Shown here in pieces: positions 57,403-64,000 of a stretch of 64,000 nucleotides of DNA. Within the stretch, counting starts at the first letter, position 1. Each line of letters starts with the position of its first letter. Below the pieces are notes generated by a model. That model ran no database searches and was not told the origin of the DNA. It was given only the letters and a program-made list of their open reading frames with translations. Made by a program: the position numbers and the translations under genes. The stretch spans positions 2,542,001 through 2,606,000 of the forward strand of contig NZ_CP160452.1 of the NCBI RefSeq assembly GCF_041295575.1. Reading direction: 5' to 3'. The DNA is from Sporosarcina pasteurii (lineage in GTDB: Bacteria; Bacillota; Bacilli; Bacillales_A; Planococcaceae).

Positions 57403-57741
57403 TTACAGTAAAAATTCTCGGTGAATATTAAAATAGCCATCCAATTGTTCAGCCAAGATATCGTACGGGGTCGTTTCAACTTCTTTATAAAATTCATCAG
57501 TATATAAATGAATCGCCCAAGGGTAGTTTTTTTTGAATAAAGTGCGAATTTTATCTCCTGTATCATCCGCATCTACAAAAACAAAAAGTTCACTCGCCTC
57601 GTAAGGTTCCATCAATTCATCAAGATGATATTCACTAATCGTACCAAATGTACAAATGATTTGAACAGGTTCAGCAAGGATCCGTTTTAACCGAAAGCGA
57701 TCTGCTTTTCCTTCTACGACTATCACTTTTTGTCGGTCCAC
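57403..57741 (-). CDS. yusF: Toprim-domain protein (YusF)
   Basis: 112 residues, essentially one Toprim domain: the catalytic glutamate in KVIVVEGKADRFRLKRIL, and the metal aspartates in LFVFVDADDTGDKIRTLF. Toprim domains make or break phosphodiester bonds in primases, topoisomerases and RNase M5. A stand-alone unit this small may be a nuclease or ligand-binding protein; function unknown. GTG at 57741 follows ATGGAGGG. Co-transcribed with yusE, as in B. subtilis. Confidence 0.88.
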   Translation of the reverse strand: MDRQKVIVVEGKADRFRLKRILAEPVQIICTFGTISEYHLDELMEPYEASELFVFVDADDTGDKIRTLFKKNYPWAIHLYTDEFYKEVETTPYDILAEQLDGYFNIHREFLL

Positions 57742-57859
57742 ACAATCCCTCCATCCTCGTTTACCATTTATTCAAACGCAATACTGCTGTATAGTTTTCC
57801 ATCCATGAACTTTATCATACTCATTTATGCACAAAATTTCATGCATGAATGATTGCAAG

Positions 57860-57892
57860 AAAAAAACGTCAGGGAATAACTCTCCCGACGTT
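57860..57892 (-). terminator. Terminator after gcvH
   Basis: Minus-strand ACGTC-GGGA / TCCC-TGACGT stem with a 7-nt loop, followed by TTTTTTT. Confidence 0.85.
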
Positions 57893-57905
57893 CGGTTTTC
57901 ATTGA

Positions 57906-58286
57906 TTACTCAATTGTCATTTTATCGTATTCTTCAGCTGACATGAGTGAATCTAGTTCTGAAACATCTGATGGTTCAACGACAATCATCCATGCTTGTT
58001 CATATGGAGATTCGTTTACAAATTCAGGGCTATCTTCTAGCTCTTCGTTCACTTCTACAACTTTACCACTAATTGGTGCATATAGTTCTGAAACTGTTTT
58101 TACAGACTCAACGCTACCAAATGGCTCGTTCGCAGTAATGTCATCGCCTACTTCCGGAAGTTCAACGAAAACAATATCGCCAAGTTCCGATTGCGCAAAA
58201 TGTGTAATACCAATACGGTATTTACCGTCTTCGTCTTTCACCCATTCATGCTCTTCAGAATACTTCAATTCTTTCGGTGTGTTCAT
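57906..58286 (-). CDS. gcvH: Glycine cleavage system H protein
   Basis: 126-residue lipoyl carrier. The barrel-sandwich fold has [20 protein letters not shown], and the lipoylated lysine is in [15 protein letters not shown]. It shuttles the methylamine group in glycine cleavage and is the entry point for octanoyl/lipoyl transfer in Bacilli, linking it to lipA in this window. ATG at 58286 follows TGGAGG. No glycine cleavage P or T genes are adjacent, as in B. subtilis. Confidence 0.97.
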   Translation of the reverse strand: MNTPKELKYSEEHEWVKDEDGKYRIGITHFAQSELGDIVFVELPEVGDDITANEPFGSVESVKTVSELYAPISGKVVEVNEELEDSPEFVNESPYEQAWMIVVEPSDVSELDSLMSAEEYDKMTIE

Positions 58287-58590
58287 GTCATAGCCTCCAA
58301 ATATTCATAGTTAATTGAATTAATTTCATAATCGAACATACTCTAGGAAAATCCGGACTGCTTTGATTTCCATCCTGGGAAGACCCCTTCCACTACAATT
58401 AACGGAAATAAATCCATATAACCGAACCTTCCGATACGAATCTACCACAACATTCGTTTTTGCATCATAATCAATCATTATAAAATTAATTCAGTCACTT
58501 CAATAATGCCATAGTTTACCCTAAAATACAAGATTACCTGATAAGTCTACTAACTTATTAGATAACTTTCCGACTTGAAATTCGGAACAA
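58287..58590. other. 304-bp gap between yusI and gcvH
   Basis: AT-rich, no coding frame with a ribosome site on either strand and no riboswitch core recognised (a glycine aptamer was looked for). A small GGAAG...CTTCC-type hairpin lies near 58378-58392. It should contain the gcvH promoter. Confidence 0.5.
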
Positions 58591-58947
58591 TTAGCCCCAA
58601 ACCTCGTCAAACGTTTCATCTTTAAAACCAACTGTCACTTTCCCATCGCCAAATACAATTGGTCTTTTAATCAGCATACCATTTGAAGCGAGTAGCGCTA
58701 CTTTTTCTTCGTCCGACAGTGTTGGTAGCTTATCTTTCAAGTTTTGTTCACGATAAACTTTCCCACTGACATTGAAAAACTTTTTAATGTCGAGTCCCGA
58801 AGTTTCAATCATTTCTTGTAATGTTTCTACCGTTGGAGGTGCTTCTACAAGATTCACCTCGACAAAGTCGATGCCTTTGTCTGTTAGCCATTTCTTCGCT
58901 TTTCGGCATGTGCTGCATTTAGGATATCCGTAATATGTAATGTCCAT
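58591..58947 (-). CDS. yusI: ArsC/Spx-family protein (YusI)
   Basis: 118-residue thioredoxin-fold protein of the arsenate-reductase/Spx family: YYGYPKCSTCRKAKKWL carries a CxxC at residues ~11-14, GIDFVEVNLVEAPP and LIKRPIVFGDGKVTVGF complete the fold. No arsenical resistance genes are nearby, and B. subtilis YusI occupies the same place beside the fad genes, so an Spx-like or general redox role is as likely as arsenate reduction. ATG at 58947 follows GGAGGG. Confidence 0.9.
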   Translation of the reverse strand: MDITYYGYPKCSTCRKAKKWLTDKGIDFVEVNLVEAPPTVETLQEMIETSGLDIKKFFNVSGKVYREQNLKDKLPTLSDEEKVALLASNGMLIKRPIVFGDGKVTVGFKDETFDEVWG

Positions 58948-58979
58948 AATTAAATTCCCTCCAGTGCCCCCATCATATC

Positions 58980-59022
58980 AAAAAAAACCTTCAGATGCTT
59001 TAATAGTCATCTGAAGGGTTTT
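58980..59022. terminator. Terminator between the fad operon and yusI
   Basis: Perfect CCTTCAGATG / CATCTGAAGG stem; minus strand ends in TTTTTTT, plus strand in GTTTTTG. It closes fadN-fadA-fadE. Confidence 0.88.
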
Positions 59023-59130
59023 TGATCCAACTTTTATCGCCAGACACTCGGGTTATAAGCAAACTGACTATGCGGCAGAGTGCACCACTCCGTCAGTTCG
59101 ACGTATGCCTGTCGCGGCTGAATGGCGGTT
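59022..59130 (+). repeat. Long-hairpin repeat, copy B
   Basis: Between the fad terminator and the fadE stop. Outer arms CGCCA (59037-59041) / TGGCG (59122-59126), inner AACTGAC / GTCAGTT and GCGGC with a partly complementary partner. Same element as copies A, C1, C2 and D. Confidence 0.8.
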
Positions 59131-59141
59131 TCGTTTTTTAT

Positions 59142-60932
59142 TTAAACGGTATATTTCGCTTCGTCAATCAGCTTTTCAGCAGCTTCACGTTTTTTCGCGA
59201 TAATATTGTACGGCGTAGAACGAGTTAATTTACGTAATGCGGACAACATCATACGCTGGTTATCTCCTTCTACCGCCGATAGAAGTGTTTCTTTCGCATC
59301 TTTTTCAATAGCTTCGAATGCTTCTTGACAGAAGATTTCAGTATATAAGATTTTTTGCTTCTCTTTCTCTTCGCCATTTCGTGCAATTGCTTTTTCCGTA
59401 CGCAACAGTACAGATTCCATCGCAAAGATGTTTTGTGCGATATCCGCAATGTTTACAAGTACTTCTTGCTCCGCTTCTAGTTTTGTACCAAAGCGCTGTG
59501 CCGCAAGTCCCGCCGCAAGCAGACCGATTTTCTTTGCGTTTTTCACAAGTACATTTTCTTGTGCTAAAGCTTCATCGCCAACTTCTTCTGGCATCATCAT
59601 AAGTAGCTCTTCTTGTAAGCTTTGCGCTTTTTGCAGAAGCGGCAATTCACCCTTCATCGCTTTTCGCATAAATGTTCCAGGCACTAGCATACGGTTAATT
59701 TCATTCGTTCCTTCAAAAATACGATTAATACGGGAATCTCGGTAAATTCGCTCAACTTCATATTCAGACATAAATCCGTATCCGCCATGCAATTGAACTG
59801 CTTCATCTGCGATATAATCTAGCACTTCAGAGCCAAACACTTTGTTAATAGAGCATTCAATTGCGTACTCTGCAATCGATGCTGCAACTGCCTTTCCATC
59901 TTTTAACTCTTCTTCTGACATCGCACTTTCACGCTCTTCAAAATTACCTACTGTACGGTAAATTAAACTTTCAGCAGCATACAATTTAGATGCCATCGTT
60001 GCGATTTTCTCTTTTGTTAAGTTAAATGAAGAAATCGGTGTGTTAAATTGCTTCCTATCATTTGCATAAGTGATTGCTAATTCTAACGCACGTTTAGAAC
60101 CTCCTACCGTACCAACGCCTAGTTTATAACGGCCAATATTTAAAATATTAAAGGCAATCACGTGCCCACGACCAATTTCTCCTAATAGGTTTTCAACTGG
60201 TACTTCCGCATCTTGTAAAATCAATGTACGTGTTGAAGATGATTTAATCCCCATTTTCTTTTCTTCAGGACCTACAGAAACGCCTGGGAAATCTTTTTCT
60301 ACGATGAACGTAGAGAATTTATCTCCATCAATTTTAGCATAAACGATGAACACGTCAGCAAATCCAGCGTTTGTAATCCATTGCTTTTCACCATTTAATA
60401 CGTAATGTGTACCTGCCTCATTTAGTTTCGCATTTGCACTAGCGCCAAGTGCGTCTGATCCCGAGCCTGGTTCCGTTAACGCATAGGCAAATATTTTTTC
60501 AGCTGTTGCGGAAGCCGGCAAGTACTTCTTCTTTTGCTCTTCATTTCCAAAGAGAACGATTGGTAGTGATCCGATTCCAACATGGGCACCATGTGTAATT
60601 GAAAACCCACCAGCTACAGACATTTTTTCAGCAATCAATGCTGATGAAATTTTGTCTAATCCAAGTCCATCGTATTCTTCTGGAATATCTGCTGCTAGTA
60701 AACCGAGTTCCCCTGCTTTTTTCAATAGCTTAACAGAATGCTCAAACTCATGGTTTTCCAAGTTTTCAATGACAGGCTTCACTTCTTTTTCAACATATTC
60801 AGCCGTTGTTTGCGCAATCATTTTTTGCTCATCCGTAAAATCTTCTGGTGTGAATACACGTGCCGGCTCAATGTCCTCGATTAAGAACGCGCCGCCTTTA
60901 ACAAACTCATTTGCCTCTACCTGTTTCGTCAT
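59142..60932 (-). CDS. fadE: Acyl-CoA dehydrogenase, long FadE/VLCAD-type
   Basis: 596-residue flavoprotein catalysing the first beta-oxidation step. The ACAD core occupies ~30-410: FAYALTEPGSGSDALG, NGEKQWITNAG, YANDRKQFNTPIS, and the catalytic glutamate region YEVERIYRDSRINRIFEGTN. A C-terminal extension of ~180 residues (as in VLCAD and B. subtilis FadE/YusJ) may serve membrane or partner contact. ATG at 60932 follows GGGAGGAA. Third gene of fadN-fadA-fadE; long-hairpin repeats flank it on both sides. Confidence 0.96.
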   Translation of the reverse strand: MTKQVEANEFVKGGAFLIEDIEPARVFTPEDFTDEQKMIAQTTAEYVEKEVKPVIENLENHEFEHSVKLLKKAGELGLLAADIPEEYDGLGLDKISSALIAEKMSVAGGFSITHGAHVGIGSLPIVLFGNEEQKKKYLPASATAEKIFAYALTEPGSGSDALGASANAKLNEAGTHYVLNGEKQWITNAGFADVFIVYAKIDGDKFSTFIVEKDFPGVSVGPEEKKMGIKSSSTRTLILQDAEVPVENLLGEIGRGHVIAFNILNIGRYKLGVGTVGGSKRALELAITYANDRKQFNTPISSFNLTKEKIATMASKLYAAESLIYRTVGNFEERESAMSEEELKDGKAVAASIAEYAIECSINKVFGSEVLDYIADEAVQLHGGYGFMSEYEVERIYRDSRINRIFEGTNEINRMLVPGTFMRKAMKGELPLLQKAQSLQEELLMMMPEEVGDEALAQENVLVKNAKKIGLLAAGLAAQRFGTKLEAEQEVLVNIADIAQNIFAMESVLLRTEKAIARNGEEKEKQKILYTEIFCQEAFEAIEKDAKETLLSAVEGDNQRMMLSALRKLTRSTPYNIIAKKREAAEKLIDEAKYTV

Positions 60933-61020
60933 TTTATGTTCCTCCCTTTTTTATGAACATGAACTTTCCCTTTTCCTAAATTGAAAATCAATATTCTCAT
61001 CTAATTTACAAACAAATCAT

Positions 61021-61139
61021 CTTTTCTTGATCCAGCTTCAAGCATCAGTCGCTCGGGTCATAAGCAATCTGACTATGTGGCAAAATGCACCACGTCGTCA
61101 GCTCGACTTATGCCTGTCGCGCCTAAACGATGCTTTCAG
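61021..61139 (+). repeat. Long-hairpin repeat, tandem copy C1
   Basis: First unit of a 119-bp tandem duplication in the fadA-fadE gap. Outer arms AAGCATC / GATGCTT, then CATAAG/CTTATG, CTGAC/GTCAG and GTGG/CCAC stems. Differs from unit C2 at only two positions. Confidence 0.92.
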
Positions 61140-61258
61140 CTTTTCTTGATCCAGCTTCAAGCATCAGTCGCTCGGGTCATAAGCAATCTGACTTTGTGGC
61201 AAAATGCGCCACGTCGTCAGCTCGACTTATGCCTGTCGCGCCTAAACGATGCTTTCAG
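61140..61258 (+). repeat. Long-hairpin repeat, tandem copy C2
   Basis: Second 119-bp unit, same arms as C1 with GTGGC/GCCAC at the tip. A third CTTTTCTT start (61259-61266) runs into the fadA stop codon, so the duplication used this short direct repeat as boundary. Confidence 0.92.
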
Positions 61259-61264
61259 CTTTTC

Positions 61265-62440
61265 TTATAACATCTCAAATACGCCCGCGGCACCCATACC
61301 GCCACCGATACACATCGTGACAACACCGAATTGCTTCTGTTGACGTTTTAGTTCATTCATAAGACGAATGGTTAAAATAGTTCCTGTTGCGCCAAGTGGA
61401 TGACCGAGTGCGATGGCACCACCGTTGACGTTCACTTTATCCATATCTAGCCCCAGATGGCGAATAACTTGTAAGGATTGTGAAGCGAATGCTTCGTTTA
61501 ATTCCCACAGGTCGATGTCGTCAATTGTTAATCCGGCTATTTTCAATGCTTTTGGAACGGCTTCAATTGGGCCAATTCCCATCACTTCTGGTGGGACGCC
61601 TCCTACAGCAAATGAACGGAACTTTGCAATGGGTGTGAGTCCTTCTGCTTCAGCAACTTCACGATCCATAATGAGTACTGCGCCTGCACCGTCAGAAGTT
61701 TGGGATGCGTTTCCGGCTGTGACGGAACCAGTCACTGAAAAAGCTGGTCGTAATTTGCCAAGTACCTCTTCTGTCGTACCATGACGAACGCCTTCATCCA
61801 TTTCAAAAGTGAACTCTTTTTCATGAAGCTTTCCATTGTCGTCGACGCTTCTTTGTACAACGTCAACCGGTACAATTTCATCAACAAATTTTCCAGCTTC
61901 GATTGCTGCCGCTGCCCTTTCATGCGACCGTACTGCAAATGCATCTTGGTCGGAACGGCTAACATCGTACTTCTTGGCAACTTGTTCCGCCGTATGCCCC
62001 ATCCCCATATAATATTCTGGTGCAGTTTCAGCTAAGCGCACGTTTGGACGTACGGTATTCCCCATCATTGGCACCATACTCATCGATTCTGCTCCGCCTG
62101 CTAGCATCGCTTTTGAATGGCCAAGCATGATCCTTTCAGCCCCGTAAGCGATGGACTGAAGCCCAGACGAACAAAATCGGTTAATTGTAATCGCCGGCGT
62201 TGTATCTGGTAATCCGGCAAGTGCCCCGATATTTCTTGCCATATTCATCCCTTGTTCCGCTTCTGGCATCGCACAACCGATAATTAGATCATCAATTGCA
62301 CCGTCATAACCGTCTGCGCGTCTTAATGTTTCTTTTACTGCTAGTGCTCCTAAATCATCTGGACGCACGGTTGCAAGTGAACCTCTTTTCGCTCTCCCAA
62401 CCGGTGTTCTCGCCCCGGCTACAATCACTGCTTCACGCAT
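61265..62440 (-). CDS. fadA: Acetyl-CoA acyltransferase (3-ketoacyl-CoA thiolase)
   Basis: 391-residue thiolase performing the last step of beta-oxidation. The acyl-accepting cysteine is in NRFCSSGLQSIAYGA (near residue 90), and the catalytic histidine and second cysteine are in GGAIALGHPLGATG and GVVTMCIGGGMGAAG. ATG at 62440 is chosen because AGGGAGGAT lies upstream; the frame to 62461 would translate that site. The enzyme acts with FadN and FadE encoded on either side. Confidence 0.97.
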   Translation of the reverse strand: MREAVIVAGARTPVGRAKRGSLATVRPDDLGALAVKETLRRADGYDGAIDDLIIGCAMPEAEQGMNMARNIGALAGLPDTTPAITINRFCSSGLQSIAYGAERIMLGHSKAMLAGGAESMSMVPMMGNTVRPNVRLAETAPEYYMGMGHTAEQVAKKYDVSRSDQDAFAVRSHERAAAAIEAGKFVDEIVPVDVVQRSVDDNGKLHEKEFTFEMDEGVRHGTTEEVLGKLRPAFSVTGSVTAGNASQTSDGAGAVLIMDREVAEAEGLTPIAKFRSFAVGGVPPEVMGIGPIEAVPKALKIAGLTIDDIDLWELNEAFASQSLQVIRHLGLDMDKVNVNGGAIALGHPLGATGTILTIRLMNELKRQQKQFGVVTMCIGGGMGAAGVFEML

Positions 62441-62475
62441 ATTCATATCCTCCCTATTCAAACTTCCCTATAAAA

Positions 62476-62594
62476 TCCAACTCCAAGGCGTCATCCGCTG
62501 CTCAAGTCATAAACAAACTGTCTATATCGCAAAGTGCGCTACTCCACCAATTCGCCTCATACTTGTCGCGGATAAACAACACCTTTAGCTTTAC
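62476..62594 (+). repeat. Long-hairpin repeat, degenerate copy D
   Basis: In the fadN-fadA gap. Outer arms AAGGCGT (62485-62491) / ACACCTT (62579-62585) keep six of seven pairs, while the inner stem is eroded (AACTGTC faces ACCAATT). Same order of blocks as the other copies. Confidence 0.65.
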
Positions 62595-62598
62595 TTAA

Positions 62599-64000
62599 TT
62601 AATTACGAAGCGGCTTTCCTTTTATGAGCATGTGCTGCATACGTTGCTGTGACATTGGATCTGCCACCAAGCTTAGGAATGCTTCACGTTCTAAATCCAA
62701 TAAGTATTGTTCATCAACGAACGTGCCGTACGGAACTTTTCCGCCTGCAATCACATACGCAAGCTTTTTCGCAATTTTTAAATCGTGATCGCTTATATAA
62801 CCTGATAAATGCATCGCTTCCGCACCAAGCAATAACGTTGCATAACCAGACTCGCCCGTTACTGGAACTTTTTCGCGCTTCGGTGCTTTGTATCCGTTCT
62901 CATATAACGCAAGCGCTACTTGTTTGGCATCATAAATTTGATGGTCGCCGTTTACACTAATGCCATCCGCAAAATCTAAGAAGTTATTTTCGCGTGCTTC
63001 ATCGCCAGAAGTTGAAACTTTCGCCATCGCAATTGTTTCAAATACTTTATTGGCGATGTTTTGGTAATCAACATCCACGCCATTCGGTAATCCTTTCAAA
63101 TGCTTCGTATATAAGTTGACATTTCCACCCCCGCCTGGAATTAACCCGACGCCGACTTCAACAAGTCCCATATACGTTTCTGTTGTTGCTTGGATATGCG
63201 CAGCTGGTAAACAAACCTCGGCTCCTCCGCCAAGTGTCATTGCAAATGGTGCCGCAACAACTGGTTTTTTCGCATATTTAATATTCATCATCGCTTGTTG
63301 GAATGAACGAATAACAAAGTCTAATTCAAAAATATTGTCATCTTGTGCTTCCATTAAAATTAAACCGAGATTGGCACCCACGCAGAAGTTTTTCCCCTGG
63401 TTTCCAATGACGAGTCCTTTATAATTTTTCTCTACTTCTTCAATCGCAAAGTTAATCATTTGAATAATGTCTAAGCCAATCGCATTCGATTGTGAATGAA
63501 ATTCAAGAAGCGCAACCCCGTCGCCTAAGTCAATTAAGCTCGCACCTGAATTTTTCTTAATGACGCCATGCTTCTTTTTATATTGTTTTAAATCAATCAC
63601 TTTTTCATTAACAGGTACCGGCTCATACGTTTCTCCATTAAAGAAGAATCGTTCGCCATCTTCTTCCTTATAGAAAGTTTCATAACCTTTCTCTAATAAA
63701 CTTTGAACGAAGCTTGGAATTTCAAATCCTTCAGCTTTCATCTTTTCTACAGATGTTTTCACACCGATGGCATCCCATGTTTCAAATGGTCCTTGTTGCC
63801 AGCCGAATCCCCATTTCATTGCATTGTCAATCGCGACAATGTCATCAGCAATTTCTCCGTTTAATTCTGCCGAATAAAGAAGTGTTGGTGCAAAGATACT
63901 CCATAAAATTTCCCCTGTACGATCTTCTGAATAAATAAGTGTTTTTACTCGATTGCCAAGACCTTTTTGCTGTTTTGCCATTTCAATTGAAGGCGTTTTC
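62599..64000 (-). CDS. fadN: 3-hydroxyacyl-CoA dehydrogenase/enoyl-CoA hydratase FadN (N-terminus beyond window)
   Basis: C-terminal 467 residues of the ~790-residue bifunctional enzyme for hydration and NAD-dependent oxidation in beta-oxidation. The visible part starts in the dehydrogenase C-terminal domain (KTPSIEMAKQQKGLGNRV, then WGFGWQQGPFETWDAIG) and continues into the enoyl-CoA hydratase-like domain (GLVIGNQGKNFCVGANLG, FAMTLGGGAEVCLPA, GLVEVGVGLIPGGGGN), the domain order of FadN. The frame is open to the right edge with no stop, so no start can be assigned. First gene of fadN-fadA-fadE. Confidence 0.96.
   Translation of the reverse strand, partial: KTPSIEMAKQQKGLGNRVKTLIYSEDRTGEILWSIFAPTLLYSAELNGEIADDIVAIDNAMKWGFGWQQGPFETWDAIGVKTSVEKMKAEGFEIPSFVQSLLEKGYETFYKEEDGERFFFNGETYEPVPVNEKVIDLKQYKKKHGVIKKNSGASLIDLGDGVALLEFHSQSNAIGLDIIQMINFAIEEVEKNYKGLVIGNQGKNFCVGANLGLILMEAQDDNIFELDFVIRSFQQAMMNIKYAKKPVVAAPFAMTLGGGAEVCLPAAHIQATTETYMGLVEVGVGLIPGGGGNVNLYTKHLKGLPNGVDVDYQNIANKVFETIAMAKVSTSGDEARENNFLDFADGISVNGDHQIYDAKQVALALYENGYKAPKREKVPVTGESGYATLLLGAEAMHLSGYISDHDLKIAKKLAYVIAGGKVPYGTFVDEQYLLDLEREAFLSLVADPMSQQRMQHMLIKGKPLRN

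Noticed and set aside
57403..57741. RNase M5 (rnmV) for the Toprim protein
   Set aside because: RnmV is about 180 residues with a C-terminal domain; this protein is a 112-residue lone Toprim in the yusF position.
58287..58590. Glycine riboswitch before gcvH
   Set aside because: No tandem glycine aptamer core (GGAGAG... and paired GGACAG-like segments) could be found.
58591..58947. Arsenic resistance operon
   Set aside because: Only an ArsC/Spx-fold gene is present; no arsR, arsB or acr3 nearby, and the context is the conserved fad/gcvH region.

Overview
The window looks like chromosomal backbone from a low-GC, endospore-forming Bacillales organism. Codon use, the many TTG/GTG starts with strong AGGAGG sites, YunB, and a manganese catalase of the CotJC/YdbD kind all point that way. 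It most resembles Planococcaceae (Sporosarcina-like), which is an inference from sequence character and not a database result. There are no rRNA or tRNA genes, prophage, insertion sequences, CRISPR array or recognisable defence island. From memory of Bacillus subtilis, the gene order follows that chromosome from yugI/yugE-patB through mrp, yui, yum/yut and yun to suf and yus, in condensed form. Extra genes (roc, two NSS transporters, a chemoreceptor, DUF1646, an NhaC-type carrier, DUF3231 and a sigma-like membrane protein) are inserted between the conserved blocks.

Left part (1-18 kb): rocA-rocD (arginine/ornithine/proline catabolism) faces a divergent RocR-like regulator whose AAA+ domain has lost the sigma-54 contact loop. 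Then come the S1-domain protein YugI, a 700-residue membrane protein with an ECF-sigma-like N-terminus, an NSS transporter, a chemoreceptor, YugE/PatB, cyclophilin, an MFS carrier, the bifunctional penicillin-binding protein PbpD, YufK and a DUF1646 carrier. Middle (18-35 kb): the seven-gene mrpABCDEFG Na+/H+ antiporter operon sits behind a long structured leader. It is followed by leucyl aminopeptidase, YuiD, YuiB, a NUDIX enzyme, two NADH-dehydrogenase-like flavoproteins (YumB, YutJ), Fe-S carriers (YutM, YutI), YuzD/YuzB, YutF/YutE, DUF3231, YutD and lipoyl synthase.

Right part (35-64 kb): a MetP/MetS-type methionine-alanine importer with a 36-residue subunit, an NhaC-family carrier under a lysine riboswitch, YunB-YunD-YunE-YunF, a small kinase under a manganese (yybP-ykoY) riboswitch, YuzF with Mn-catalase, a class-V aminotransferase, sufCDSUB (Fe-S assembly), a dicarboxylate/amino-acid symporter, metNIQ under a SAM-I riboswitch, YusE/YusF, gcvH, YusI, and the beta-oxidation genes fadN-fadA-fadE. 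Lipoate (lipA, gcvH) and Fe-S (suf, YutM, YutI) functions recur: lipoyl synthase needs Fe-S clusters and GcvH is a lipoyl acceptor.

The most interesting signals are regulatory RNA and repeats. These are three textbook riboswitches (one on an unexpected kinase target), a candidate structured leader before mrpA, a hairpin that would bury the yunB ribosome binding site on read-through mRNA, and a family of ~110-bp long-hairpin repeats. The repeats' outer arms differ between copies but stay self-complementary, and four of the five copies lie in the gaps of the fad operon.
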